From Scatavimonas merdigallinarum (GTDB lineage: Bacteria > Bacillota > Clostridia > Oscillospirales > Acutalibacteraceae): a DNA stretch of 64,000 nucleotides. The DNA lies in NCBI GenBank assembly GCA_018713055.1, contig DVFW01000028.1:1-64000 (forward strand). The letters are read 5' to 3'. The notes beneath the pieces are model-generated. The model was not told the DNA's origin. It searched no databases and saw nothing but the letters and a program-made list of their open reading frames with translations. The position numbers were made by a program, and so were the translations under genes. Shown here piece by piece: positions 44,702-53,097 of this stretch (position 1 is its first letter; each line of letters opens with the position of its first letter).

Positions 44702-45118
44702 TTATTCGCCGATAATTTTGATCAGCGCATGTTTGGGACGCATCCCGTCAAATTCAAAATAAAAAATCTGCTCCCATGTGCCGAAATCCAGCCTTCCTTC
44801 AGTGATTGCGCAAACAACCTCCCGCCCCATTACGGTGCGTTTGAGGTGTGCGTCGGCGTTATCCTCGTAGCCATTGTGCCGGTACTGGCTGTAGGGCTTT
44901 TCAGGCGCAAGTTTTTCCAGCCATGTTTCATAATCCTGGTGCAGCCCGCTTTCGTCATCGTTGATAAACACGCTGGCGGTAATATTCATGGCGTTGACAA
45001 GTACAAGCCCTTCGCGCACGCCGCTTTCATCTATTGCTTTTTGTACATCTTTTGTAATATTCACAAGCCCCCGGCGCTTGGGGATGTTAAAGAAAAGCTC
45101 TTTTCTGTAAGATTTCAT
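44702..45118 (-). CDS. YjbQ/UPF0047-family protein
   Basis: This 138-residue protein of the conserved YjbQ family has ITKDVQKAIDESGVREGLVLV, NAMNITASVFINDDESGL and the His-containing NADAHLKRTVMGREV and GTWEQIFYFEFDG. The family has been reported to have weak thiamin phosphate synthase activity and probably binds a metal with its His residues. The physiological role is unsettled. It lies 138 bases downstream of the MIF-like gene on the same strand. Confidence 0.92.
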   Translation of the reverse strand: MKSYRKELFFNIPKRRGLVNITKDVQKAIDESGVREGLVLVNAMNITASVFINDDESGLHQDYETWLEKLAPEKPYSQYRHNGYEDNADAHLKRTVMGREVVCAITEGRLDFGTWEQIFYFEFDGMRPKHALIKIIGE

Positions 45119-45256
45119 AAACTCTACAAGCCCCCTGTTTTATCTTTACTTTGTGTTGTAGGCCGCTTACGACAGGCAACAATGGCCTTTGGCACACGCC
45201 GCGTGGCCGTGTGCGCTGCCAACGGCGGCTTTCTTTCCACTTGTTTTGGCAAATTC

Positions 45257-45601
45257 CTAAAAATTGCGGCCGTTGTGCCCCCAGTATGGTGTTTCTTCGT
45301 ACTGCACGTAGGTTCTGTCTGGGGTAATTCCCAACACGTCCTGCATAATGGCGCATATCTCCGCAGTGAGCGCCTGATATGCCTGCGGCGTGGATTTGCC
45401 GAAAAGCTTAACCTCGGTAAAGGCCACGGGGGCGTTGTTCGTTCCCTGAAAATACAGCCGGCAACCCGGGGTAATACGAACCATCAGATATGCTTCGCTT
45501 TTCCCGGGCAAAAGAGGGATTGCCTGATAGAGCCTGTCTTTCAACCGGGCTTCCTGCTGCGGGGTAATATCTGTACTGACCATTGCATGAATAAAAGGCA
45601 T
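45257..45601 (-). CDS. MIF/tautomerase-superfamily protein
   Basis: This 114-residue protein starts MPFIHAMVSTDITPQQEARLK, so Pro becomes the N-terminal residue once Met is removed; that Pro is the catalytic base of MIF-like and phenylpyruvate tautomerases. TPGCRLYFQGTNNAPVAFTEVKL, and later ITPDRTYVQYEE, match the family fold. The ATG at 45601 has GGGAGG 9 bases upstream, and a start further up would bury the Pro. The substrate is unknown. Confidence 0.85.
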   Translation of the reverse strand: MPFIHAMVSTDITPQQEARLKDRLYQAIPLLPGKSEAYLMVRITPGCRLYFQGTNNAPVAFTEVKLFGKSTPQAYQALTAEICAIMQDVLGITPDRTYVQYEETPYWGHNGRNF

Positions 45602-45634
45602 GGTGTAAAAACCTCCCAAAAATAAGATAACTTT

Positions 45635-45663
45635 ATCATACTATATTCTTTATGGGAACACAA
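45635..45663 (-). promoter_or_regulatory. Promoter of the tautomerase-yjbQ unit
   Basis: On the minus strand TTGTGT (45658-45663) and TATGAT (45635-45640) have a 17-base spacer. Confidence 0.6.
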
Positions 45664-45812
45664 GGCCTGCTCCGCTGTTCCTTTTTTGACTTTTTTTTAC
45701 AGCCCCCTTTATATTTTCATCCAAATCATGTATAATAAGCGTGTATCACATTGCCCCTGTTTCCCAAAAGAACAGGAGCATGCGGAAAAATTTATAGTAT
45801 GGAGTGATCAAT

Positions 45813-46679
45813 ATGCCACTGGTAAATGCAAAAGACATGCTTACAAAAGCAAAAGCGGGCCACTATGCAGTCGGCCAGTTCAACATTAACAATCTGGAAT
45901 GGACAAAAGCGATCCTTCTGACTGCGCAGGAAATGAACTCCCCGGTGATTCTTGGCGTGTCGGAGGGCGCGGGTAAATATATGTGCGGGTATAAAACCGT
46001 TGTGGGGATGGTAGACGGCATGCTCGAGGAGCTGCATATCACGGTTCCGGTTGCGCTGCATCTGGACCATGGCAGCTATGAGGGCGCGCTGGCATGCATA
46101 GCGGCAGGCTTCAGCTCGGTTATGTTTGATGGTTCCCATTATCCAATTGACGAAAACATTGCCAAAACAAAGGAACTTGTAAAAATCTGCGCCGACAAAA
46201 ACCTTTCGCTTGAAGCAGAGGTGGGTTCCATTGGCGGCGAGGAAGACGGCGTGATCGGCGCGGGCGAAGTTGCCGACCCGAACGAATGCAAAATGATTGC
46301 TGACCTGGGCGTGACCATGCTGGCAGCCGGGATTGGCAATATCCACGGAAAATATCCCGAAAACTGGGCGGGACTCAGCTTTGAAACGCTGGACGCCATC
46401 CAGCAGCTTACGGGTTCTATGCCTTTGGTTTTGCACGGGGGTACGGGTATTCCGGAGGATATGATTAAAAAGGCCATTTCTTTGGGCGTTTCAAAGATTA
46501 ATGTCAACACAGAATGCCAGCTTTCGTTTGCCGCGGCCACCAGAAAATATATTGAAGAAGGCAAAGATCTGCAGGGCAAGGGATTTGATCCCAGAAAGCT
46601 GCTTGCACCCGGATTTGAGGCGATTAAGGCAACGGTTAAGGAGAAAATGGAGTTGTTTGGCTCTGTTAACAAGGCGTAA
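45813..46679 (+). CDS. fba: Class II fructose-1,6-bisphosphate aldolase
   Basis: The 288-residue zinc aldolase of glycolysis/gluconeogenesis starts PLVNAKDMLTKAKAGHYAVGQFNINNLEW. It has the metal-binding ALHLDHGSYEG, EAEVGSIGGEEDG and the late LVLHGGTGIPEDMIKKAI and KINVNTE. The ATG at 45813 has GGAGTG upstream; a GTG nine bases before, inside that site, was rejected. It is monocistronic and ends at a bidirectional terminator. Confidence 0.96.
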   Translation: MPLVNAKDMLTKAKAGHYAVGQFNINNLEWTKAILLTAQEMNSPVILGVSEGAGKYMCGYKTVVGMVDGMLEELHITVPVALHLDHGSYEGALACIAAGFSSVMFDGSHYPIDENIAKTKELVKICADKNLSLEAEVGSIGGEEDGVIGAGEVADPNECKMIADLGVTMLAAGIGNIHGKYPENWAGLSFETLDAIQQLTGSMPLVLHGGTGIPEDMIKKAISLGVSKINVNTECQLSFAAATRKYIEEGKDLQGKGFDPRKLLAPGFEAIKATVKEKMELFGSVNKA

Positions 46680-46702
46680 AGGACAGCTCTTTATACATGG
46701 CA

Positions 46703-46736
46703 AAAAGCGGAGGGAGTACAAGCTTCCTCCGCTTTT
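46703..46736. terminator. Bidirectional terminator fba / ogg
   Basis: An 11-bp stem AAAAGCGGAGG / CCTCCGCTTTT has a 12-base loop and lies between the convergent stops at 46679 and 46755. Confidence 0.88.
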
Positions 46737-46754
46737 GTGTTGTATATTTTATTT

Positions 46755-47612
46755 TTATATTGCCTGTGTAAACAGCGCAGGATGTGTGCGGCTGTAATGA
46801 AATATGTATTGCTGTGCAATCCCTGCATATTCCCCAAAATCAGACGGATGCATCCCGGGCAGCAGTGTTTCCATGGCGCGCTTCATCCATACATCCATGG
46901 GAAAGCACTCAAGGCGGTGCATGCCGTATAGAAGCGTGCAGTCGGCAACTTTTGGCCCTACGCCCCTGATCTGCATGCACACCTGCCGTGCCTGCTCAAG
47001 TTCCATTACAGATACCGCCTGCAGGTCGATCTGGCCGCCGGCAACCTTTTGCGCTGCATCCAGCAGGTATTTTGCCCGGAAGCCGCTCCTTATAGGGGTC
47101 AGGTCTTCCACCGTACAAAGCGCCAGCGCCTCCGGCCGGGGAAAGGTATGTGCGCCGCCGTTTTGTTCTCCAAAAAGCGCGCACAGGCGGTGAATCATCC
47201 CTTTTATCCGCGGAATATGGCTGTTTTGGGATAAAATAAACGAGCACAAAGCTTCCCATGGTTCCTGCCGCAGAATCCGGATCCCGGGAGCATAATCGGT
47301 TGCGGCCTTTAAAACGGGGTGCAGCCTGGACAGCGATGCGCGTATTTTGCCGTAATCCAGCTCAAGGTCAAAATACCGCCGCCACCGCGCCGCCTGTGCC
47401 TGCTCTGCACCGGGGCGGCACGCTGTGTCTGTTATATAAAGCGTCCCCTGTTCCAGCCGTACTTGCGCCGTGCCGCCAAACACCTGTCCGGAAAACGAGC
47501 CGTCCGGCTGCGCCTCCCAGCGAAAGCACTGTCCGCAGTCAAGCGTTTGCGACAACACCAGGTCCTGCACACCATCAAGCGCCAGCGTTGCGGCGCAGCG
47601 TTCCTTTTCCAT
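46755..47612 (-). CDS. ogg: 8-oxoguanine DNA glycosylase (OGG1 family)
   Basis: The 285-residue enzyme removes 8-oxoguanine from DNA. The N-terminal OGG domain (LSQTLDCGQCFRWEAQPDGSFSG) is followed by the HhH-GPD core (LCSFILSQNSHIPRIKGMIHRL). IRGVGPKVADCTLLYG holds the catalytic Lys (about 220) and CFPMDVWMKRAM the catalytic Asp (about 239). This eukaryote-like OGG1 type is common in Clostridia. AAGGGGAGCAG precedes the ATG. Confidence 0.95.
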   Translation of the reverse strand: MEKERCAATLALDGVQDLVLSQTLDCGQCFRWEAQPDGSFSGQVFGGTAQVRLEQGTLYITDTACRPGAEQAQAARWRRYFDLELDYGKIRASLSRLHPVLKAATDYAPGIRILRQEPWEALCSFILSQNSHIPRIKGMIHRLCALFGEQNGGAHTFPRPEALALCTVEDLTPIRSGFRAKYLLDAAQKVAGGQIDLQAVSVMELEQARQVCMQIRGVGPKVADCTLLYGMHRLECFPMDVWMKRAMETLLPGMHPSDFGEYAGIAQQYIFHYSRTHPALFTQAI

Positions 47613-47706
47613 AGTCTGCTCCCCTTAAAGAATCTGCCGTAATTATACCATACCTGCAAAGATTGTGCTACAATATAAAAAGGAAACGAGCGAAAGGAAG
47701 AACTGT

Positions 47707-48411
47707 ATGAAAGAAACCATCTGTACTATACCTGTTAACGACGTATTCGGCCCCAGAGAAGGCTGCCCGGTCTGCCGTATGCACGACATGTTGGAACAAA
47801 AATATGTAGAATACATTACCGGCGCCGCCATGATGGAGCCGGATGTACGTACACAGACCAATGACAGAGGCTTTTGCCACGCGCATTATGAAAAAATGCT
47901 GCAATGCGGCAAGCGTTTGCAAAACGCATTGATTCTGGAATCTCATTTACAGCGGCTTATTACGGCGTACTTTCCTGAAAAAACCAAAGGCAAGCCGGAC
48001 AAAAAGCAGCTCTCCCAGCTACAGCGGTTGCAGCACAGCTGCTTTGTCTGCGATCAAATTGCCTGGGCGCAGTCTCACATGTTCGAAACCGTTTTTCACA
48101 GTTTTGAAAACGACCCGGCCTTCCGCCGGTTGTACGGCGAGCAGCCGTTCATCTGCCTGCCCCACTATACGCAGCTTATGCAGGCGGCAACCGCAAAAAA
48201 CGGGATTGGCGCAAAGGCTCTGGGGGCTTTTTATCAGCAAACCGCAGCCCTCGCAGGCAATTACATCAAAACACTGAAAAAGGATATTTCGCATTTTTGT
48301 TCGATGTACGATTACCGCAACCGTGGCGGCGACTGGGGCAATGCAAAAGACGCAATTGAACGATCCGTTTTATTTTTGACCGCAGAGCCCCTGCAAACAG
48401 GCGATGCTTAA
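47707..48411 (+). CDS. DUF6062-like Cys-rich cytoplasmic protein
   Basis: This 234-residue protein has no signal or membrane segment. Two similar Cys/His halves are visible: CPVCRMHDMLEQKYVEYI with FCHAHYEKML, then CFVCDQIAWAQSHM with ICLPHYTQLM. The CxxC and CxxHY pairs suggest a duplicated metal-binding unit. The family (DUF6062, from memory) is frequent in Clostridia and has no known function. AAAGGAAG stands before the ATG at 47707. It is divergent from ogg. Confidence 0.75.
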   Translation: MKETICTIPVNDVFGPREGCPVCRMHDMLEQKYVEYITGAAMMEPDVRTQTNDRGFCHAHYEKMLQCGKRLQNALILESHLQRLITAYFPEKTKGKPDKKQLSQLQRLQHSCFVCDQIAWAQSHMFETVFHSFENDPAFRRLYGEQPFICLPHYTQLMQAATAKNGIGAKALGAFYQQTAALAGNYIKTLKKDISHFCSMYDYRNRGGDWGNAKDAIERSVLFLTAEPLQTGDA

Positions 48412-48435
48412 AAGAGGGGCTGCAAGCCCTCTTTT
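48412..48435 (+). terminator. Terminator of the DUF6062-like gene
   Basis: AAGAGGG / CCCTCTT is followed by TTTTTTG right after the stop codon. Confidence 0.8.
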
Positions 48436-48455
48436 TTGTTTTTCCAAGCTTTTGC

Positions 48456-48523
48456 GGGACGCTTTATATAACTTTTGTCTTATTTGCCGGGTTTGTACGT
48501 TTGCATCATTATCTTCTAAGAAG
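48456..48523 (+). repeat. Dispersed repeat, copy C
   Basis: CTTTATATAACTTTTG, then TCTTATTTGCCGGGTTT and ACGTTTGCAT match copy A on the other strand. The preceding TTTTGCGGGACGCTTTATA matches the left arm of copy B. As with A, it directly follows a gene 3' end on the same strand. Limits are approximate. Confidence 0.6.
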
Positions 48524-48564
48524 TTTTACTTCATTTCTTATAGAAGCAATAAACCAAAGGCCAC

Positions 48565-48590
48565 AAAGAGGGGGGATCCCCCTCTTTTTC
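48565..48590. terminator. Second hairpin downstream of the DUF6062-like gene
   Basis: AAAGAGGGGG / CCCCCTCTTT is a perfect inverted repeat followed by TTC. It acts as a terminator in either direction by appearance. Confidence 0.7.
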
Positions 48591-48748
48591 TTTGCTTCTT
48601 TTAGTATAAACGGCGTACAAACACCGCTTGGTACGGCTTGTTTTGACAAAAGGCCAACAAGAAAATACCAGAAAATTCTATTAGAGGTTTCTGATATATA
48701 TTTTTATATAAAAACATATTATATTTTATATAGTAAATTTGATTTTTT

Positions 48749-48922
48749 ATAATAAGAAGGTGACAAAATGCAGGATGTATGAAAGGATATCTTTTACCGA
48801 GAATTTGGCGGGGACAGACAAAGGCTGGAGGAGTAAAAGCCTGCAGCAAACCAAGGCCGTATAAAGCGGCCTGCAGAAAATGCAGGGGAGAGAAAAAGCG
48901 CCCCGTTTTTATGAATTTTTAA
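48749..48922 (+). ncRNA. Candidate structured RNA or small ORF upstream of the symporter gene
   Basis: TATAAT at 48748-48753 could start an RNA of about 150 bases that ends at GGGG / CCCC plus TTTTT (48885-48910). Inside, TGCAGG occurs twice (48769-48774, 48881-48886) and CCTGCA twice (48840-48845, 48870-48875), so alternative pairings exist, and the second TGCAGG shares bases with the terminator stem. GGCCG / CGGCC (48855-48871) forms another hairpin. Alternatively, an ATG at 48779 opens a 47-codon frame for a basic, Cys-containing peptide (with CRKCRGEKKR), but its ribosome-binding site is poor. It matches no riboswitch class I can recall. Confidence 0.35.
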
Positions 48923-48938
48923 AAACAACAGGTATGCA

Positions 48939-48967
48939 TTGTCCATAGGATCATATATTGGTATAAT
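48939..48967 (+). promoter_or_regulatory. SigA-type promoter of the AGCS symporter gene
   Basis: TTGTCC (48939-48944) and a perfect TATAAT (48962-48967) have a 17-base spacer. Transcription would start near 48974, leaving the upstream candidate RNA outside this transcript. Confidence 0.7.
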
Positions 48968-49009
48968 AGGGGTTGTTTGGAAAAATTTACGATAAGAAGG
49001 TGAAAAAAT

Positions 49010-50878
49010 TTGGAGCTGGCAGAACAGATTATAGCGGCAGTTTCGCAGGGGAATGCGTTTTTAAACGGACTGGTTTGGGGGATACCCATGCTGGTGCTCA
49101 TTTTGGGCACGGGCGTTTATATGTCTTTCAGAACAAGATTTTTTCAGATAAGAAAAGCAAAGCATATTATTGGGGAAACGTTTCTTGCCATATTCCGAAA
49201 AAAATCCGTTACAAAAACAAAGGATAAAAAGGCAATTTCACAGTTTCAGGCTTTGTCCACCGCGCTTGCGGCAACGATTGGTACAGGAAATATTGCCGGC
49301 GTGGCTACCGCTATTTCCATTGGCGGCCCGGGTGCGGTATTCTGGATGTGGGTATCGGCTTTTTTTGGCATGATGACCAGCTATGCTGAAAACGTACTGG
49401 GAATTTTCTTTCGCAAGAAAAACGATAAAAACGAATGGTCCGGCGGCCCCATGTATTATCTGGAAAACGGCCTGAGCAGAAAAAAAGGCTGCAGGCGGCT
49501 AGGAAAATTTTTAGCCGTTGCTTTTGCAATTTTCTGCATATTGGCCTCTTTCGGCATAGGCAATATGACGCAGGTGAATTCTATTGCCACATCTCTGGAA
49601 ACGGCGTTTACCCCCATGTTTGGGTTTGAAATCCCGCCGCTTGTCACGGGCATTGTTCTGGCCGTTATAGCGGGCCTTGTTGTTATAGGCGGGATCAAGC
49701 GCATTGGCAAGGTGACAGAGAAGCTGGTTCCGATTATGGCGGGTTTATACATACTGGGTGCGCTGGCTGTTTTTTTCTTAAATTTTGAGCAAATACCGTA
49801 TGTATTCGGCAGTATTTTTACAAGCGCCTTCAGCTTTGAGGCAATTGGCGGCGGCGTAGGCGGAGCCGTTGTCAGACAGGCGGTGGAAATAGGTTTTAAA
49901 CGGGGTGTTTTTTCCAATGAGGCAGGGCTGGGCTCTTCCGTGATGGTAAACAGCTCGTCAGACGTAAAGGAGCCTGCAATTCAGGGGATGTGGGGTATTT
50001 TTGAAGTGTTTTTCGACACAATTATTGTCTGTACACTGACCGCGTTTATTTTACTTTCCAGCACAACCGGCAACGCAGTACCGATTGACCAGGCGCTGTC
50101 CGGTGTCAGCACGCAGACGCAGTATGTGCAAATTGCAAACGGCAGCGATTATGAAGGAGAAATTCCCCTGATCGATGCAAGATACAACGAGGCTATCCGG
50201 CAAACGGACAAGGAAGGCGGACGGCCCCTGCATGTGCAGACGGCTTATGGGCAAGAACTTACAATTTATACCGCTGGCACGGCAGATAAAACAGCAGAAG
50301 ACTATATTTTTACCAACATTATGTCGGTAAAGGGGATTCCGCAGACAGACACGCAGGGAAGGATTGTGACGGACGAAAACGGAAATCCGGTTATCGCATC
50401 GGTGAAAATAGAAAAGGTGCAGGGCATACCGCTGGTTACCTTTGCGTTTTCCCAGTGTTTTGGAGATTTCGCCGGAATTATCCTGGCGGTTGCCATATTG
50501 CTTTTTGCCTTTTCCACCGTACTGGGTTGGTCATTTTATGGGACAAAAGCGGCAGAATATCTGTTTGGCGGGAGGGCGACCATTCTTTATAAAGTTTTGT
50601 TTGTTGCCTTTATTGTGGTAGGCGCTACCATGAGCCTGGATCTGGCCTGGGGAATTGCAGACACGCTCAACGGGTTAATGGCCCTGCCAAACCTGATCGG
50701 CGTTTTGGCGCTTTCGGGTATTGTTGTAAAAATTACGGTCAATTATGTAAAGCGCAAGGCGTGCAAAAACCCCAGAATTATTGAACCTATGCTTTCTGCA
50801 TATGCAGATATCCAGCATGAGCAGTATAAAAAGCTGGTGGAAGAAGACGATCTGGCTGCAAAGCCGCAGAGCAGGTGA
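49010..50878 (+). CDS. AGCS-family sodium:alanine/glycine symporter with a large insertion
   Basis: This 622-residue transporter is longer than the usual 450-500. It starts at TTG (49010) with AGAAGGTG 8 bases upstream. The early ALSTALAATIGTGNIAGVATAI, middle FSNEAGLGSSVMVNSSS and late FAFSTVLGWSFYGTKAAEYLFG segments are typical of AGCS symporters with about eleven helices. Between about residues 350 and 470 a hydrophilic insertion of about 100 residues (GVSTQTQYVQIANGSDYEGE ... VTDENGNPVIASVKIEK) separates two membrane segments and probably forms an extra domain. The substrate is likely Ala or Gly. Confidence 0.92.
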   Translation: MELAEQIIAAVSQGNAFLNGLVWGIPMLVLILGTGVYMSFRTRFFQIRKAKHIIGETFLAIFRKKSVTKTKDKKAISQFQALSTALAATIGTGNIAGVATAISIGGPGAVFWMWVSAFFGMMTSYAENVLGIFFRKKNDKNEWSGGPMYYLENGLSRKKGCRRLGKFLAVAFAIFCILASFGIGNMTQVNSIATSLETAFTPMFGFEIPPLVTGIVLAVIAGLVVIGGIKRIGKVTEKLVPIMAGLYILGALAVFFLNFEQIPYVFGSIFTSAFSFEAIGGGVGGAVVRQAVEIGFKRGVFSNEAGLGSSVMVNSSSDVKEPAIQGMWGIFEVFFDTIIVCTLTAFILLSSTTGNAVPIDQALSGVSTQTQYVQIANGSDYEGEIPLIDARYNEAIRQTDKEGGRPLHVQTAYGQELTIYTAGTADKTAEDYIFTNIMSVKGIPQTDTQGRIVTDENGNPVIASVKIEKVQGIPLVTFAFSQCFGDFAGIILAVAILLFAFSTVLGWSFYGTKAAEYLFGGRATILYKVLFVAFIVVGATMSLDLAWGIADTLNGLMALPNLIGVLALSGIVVKITVNYVKRKACKNPRIIEPMLSAYADIQHEQYKKLVEEDDLAAKPQSR

Positions 50879-50933
50879 GCACCAAAGAAAAAAGACCCTT
50901 TTCAAACTTTATGGGAAAATTTTACGCAAGCCG

Positions 50934-50962
50934 TTGTGCGCTGCATACCAAAATGCTATAAT
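50934..50962 (+). promoter_or_regulatory. SigA-type promoter of the metG operon
   Basis: TTGTGC (50934-50939) and TATAAT (50957-50962) have a 17-base spacer. The leader of about 75 bases shows no T-box. Confidence 0.65.
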
Positions 50963-51040
50963 AATAAAACCGGACACGGCAGCGGCGCCCGGCGGGTACC
51001 GCCGCATACGGTTAAATAGAAGGCTGGAGGAAGAAAGGTT

Positions 51041-52984
51041 ATGTCTAAAAAGAAGTATTACATTACCACGGCAATTGCCTACACATCACGCAAGCCGCAT
51101 ATCGGCAACAGCTATGAAATTGTGCTGACAGACGCGATCGCGCGTTATAAGCGAATGCAGGGATATGATGTTTTCTTCCTTACGGGTACGGACGAGCACG
51201 GGCAGAAAATTGAAGAATATGCAAAGGCCGCGGGCGTGACACCCAGGCAGTATGTAGATGAGATAGCCGGGGAGATCCGCCGGATCTGCGATTTGCTCAA
51301 CACCACCTACGACCGTTTTATCCGTACTACCGACGAATACCATGAAAAAACGGTGCAAAAAATCTTTAAAAAGCTCTATGCGCAGGGCGATATTTATAAA
51401 AGCCAATACGAGGGCCTGTACTGCACGCCATGTGAGAGCTTTTGGACAGAATCCCAGCTGGTAGACGGAAAATGCCCCGACTGCGGCAGGGAAGTTAAAA
51501 AAGCAAAGGAAGAGGCGTATTTTCTGCGGCTGTCCAAATATCAAAAGCAGCTGGAACAGTTTATTGCGGACAACCCCGACTATATTTACCCGGAAAGCCG
51601 TAAAAAAGAAATGCTCAACAATTTTATCAAACCGGGACTGCAGGACCTGTGTGTGTCCAGGTCTTCGTTTCAATGGGGCGTTCCTGTGGATTTTGATCAG
51701 GGGCATGTCATTTATGTATGGATCGACGCGTTGTCCAACTATATTACGGCGCTTGGCTATGACCCGGACAACCCGTCGGAACTGTATAAAAAATACTGGC
51801 CTGCCGACGTACACATTATAGGGAAAGATATTCTGCGGTTTCACACCATTTACTGGCCGATTATGCTGATGGCGCTTGGGGAGCCGCTGCCCAGGCAGGT
51901 GTTTGGGCATCCGTGGCTGCTGTTTGGGACGGACAAGATGAGCAAATCCAGAGGGAACGTCATTTATGCCGATGATCTGGTAGAGCTGCTCGGCGTGGAC
52001 GCCGTGCGGTATTATCTGCTTTCTGAAATGCCCTATACGTCTGACGGTTCAATTACGTATGAAACGATTATTGAACGCTTTAATTCCGATCTTGCCAACA
52101 CGCTTGGCAACCTTGTCAACCGTACGATTGCCATGAGCAATAAATATTTTAACGGGGAAATTCTGCCGCCCTCCTGTAACGAGCCGGTAGACCAGGCGCT
52201 TTCCTCCCTTGCACTGCAAACGGTTAAAACGGTGGATGAGTTGATTGCCCAGTTCCGTATCAGCGACGCGCTGGACGCTATTATGAGTCTTGCGCGGCGC
52301 AGCAATAAATATATTGATGAAACGGCGCCCTGGATCCTTGCCAGGGATGAATCCAGGAGGGAGCGGCTGGCCACGGTGCTGTACAATCTGCTGGAAAGCA
52401 TCCGTTTTATAGCCGTGCTGTTGTCCCCTTTTATGCCGGACACAGCAAAGGAAATTTTTGCCCAGCTGCGCTGTACGCAAACCGGCTATGAAAGTCTTTC
52501 TGCGTTTGGTGCGCTGAAAGAAGGGGAAAAGGTGGGGACGCCCGTACCGCTTTTTTCAAGGATTGACGCGGAAAAAATGCTTGCCCAGGTAGCGAAAAAG
52601 CAGAAAGAAACATCTGCTGATGAAAAGCGGGAACAGAAGCCGCAGACAGAAGGGCTTGCCCAGATTGGGATAGAGGATTTTGCAAAGGTGGAGCTGCGCG
52701 TGGCGGAGGTTCTTACATGCGAGCCTGTAAAGAAAGCAAAGAAGCTTTTAAAGCTGACGCTTGACGACGGCATGGCGCAGCGCACGGTTGTTTCTGGAAT
52801 TGCGCAATATTATAAACCGGAGGAGCTTGTGGGCAAAAAGGTAATTTTGGTTGCAAATTTAAAACCGGCCGTTTTGTGCGGGGTGGAAAGCCAAGGGATG
52901 CTATTGGCTGCAGACGTGCAGGATGCAGGCGTAAAGGTGTTGTTTGCAGACGAAAACATACCTGCAGGCAGCCGGATCAGATAA
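51041..52984 (+). CDS. metG: Methionyl-tRNA synthetase with C-terminal tRNA-binding domain
   Basis: This 647-residue class I synthetase has TTAIAYTSRKPHIGNSYE (HIGN form of HIGH), a zinc-binding pair (CTPCESFW, CPDCG), and KMSKSRGNVIYADDL near residue 300. After the anticodon-binding helices a charged linker leads to an EMAP-type tRNA-binding domain (about 545-647: IGIEDFAKVELRVAEVLTCE, VVSGIAQYYKPEELVGKKV). GGAGGAAGAAAGG precedes the ATG. tatD follows after about 110 bases, as in many Firmicutes. Confidence 0.97.
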   Translation: MSKKKYYITTAIAYTSRKPHIGNSYEIVLTDAIARYKRMQGYDVFFLTGTDEHGQKIEEYAKAAGVTPRQYVDEIAGEIRRICDLLNTTYDRFIRTTDEYHEKTVQKIFKKLYAQGDIYKSQYEGLYCTPCESFWTESQLVDGKCPDCGREVKKAKEEAYFLRLSKYQKQLEQFIADNPDYIYPESRKKEMLNNFIKPGLQDLCVSRSSFQWGVPVDFDQGHVIYVWIDALSNYITALGYDPDNPSELYKKYWPADVHIIGKDILRFHTIYWPIMLMALGEPLPRQVFGHPWLLFGTDKMSKSRGNVIYADDLVELLGVDAVRYYLLSEMPYTSDGSITYETIIERFNSDLANTLGNLVNRTIAMSNKYFNGEILPPSCNEPVDQALSSLALQTVKTVDELIAQFRISDALDAIMSLARRSNKYIDETAPWILARDESRRERLATVLYNLLESIRFIAVLLSPFMPDTAKEIFAQLRCTQTGYESLSAFGALKEGEKVGTPVPLFSRIDAEKMLAQVAKKQKETSADEKREQKPQTEGLAQIGIEDFAKVELRVAEVLTCEPVKKAKKLLKLTLDDGMAQRTVVSGIAQYYKPEELVGKKVILVANLKPAVLCGVESQGMLLAADVQDAGVKVLFADENIPAGSRIR

Positions 52985-53097
52985 AGAGAATATACCGGGG
53001 AAAAGAAGGCGGAGCACATGTAAAACACGGTGCTTTGCCGTCGGCAGACACGATGGGGAATATTTCTATTCTGTTTTAAAGGGGGGCAGGGAAAACC

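Larger units (their letters stand above)
48412..49009. other. Long noncoding stretch before the AGCS symporter gene
   Basis: 598 bases without a clear gene. In order it holds a terminator (48412-48435), repeat copy C (48456-48523), a second hairpin (48565-48590), an AT-rich part, a candidate structured RNA or small ORF (48749-48922), and the promoter of the symporter gene (48939-48967). Confidence 0.8.

Noticed and set aside
45119..45256. Possible small gene between the yjbQ and tautomerase genes
   Set aside because: No start with a ribosome-binding site; the stretch holds GC-rich hairpins (for example around 45192-45222) and is better read as spacer.
48749..48922. Glycine riboswitch before the AGCS symporter
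   Set aside because: The conserved CCGAAGG-GCAA and AAACTCTCAGG parts of the aptamer are absent, and the symporter promoter lies downstream of the structured stretch.
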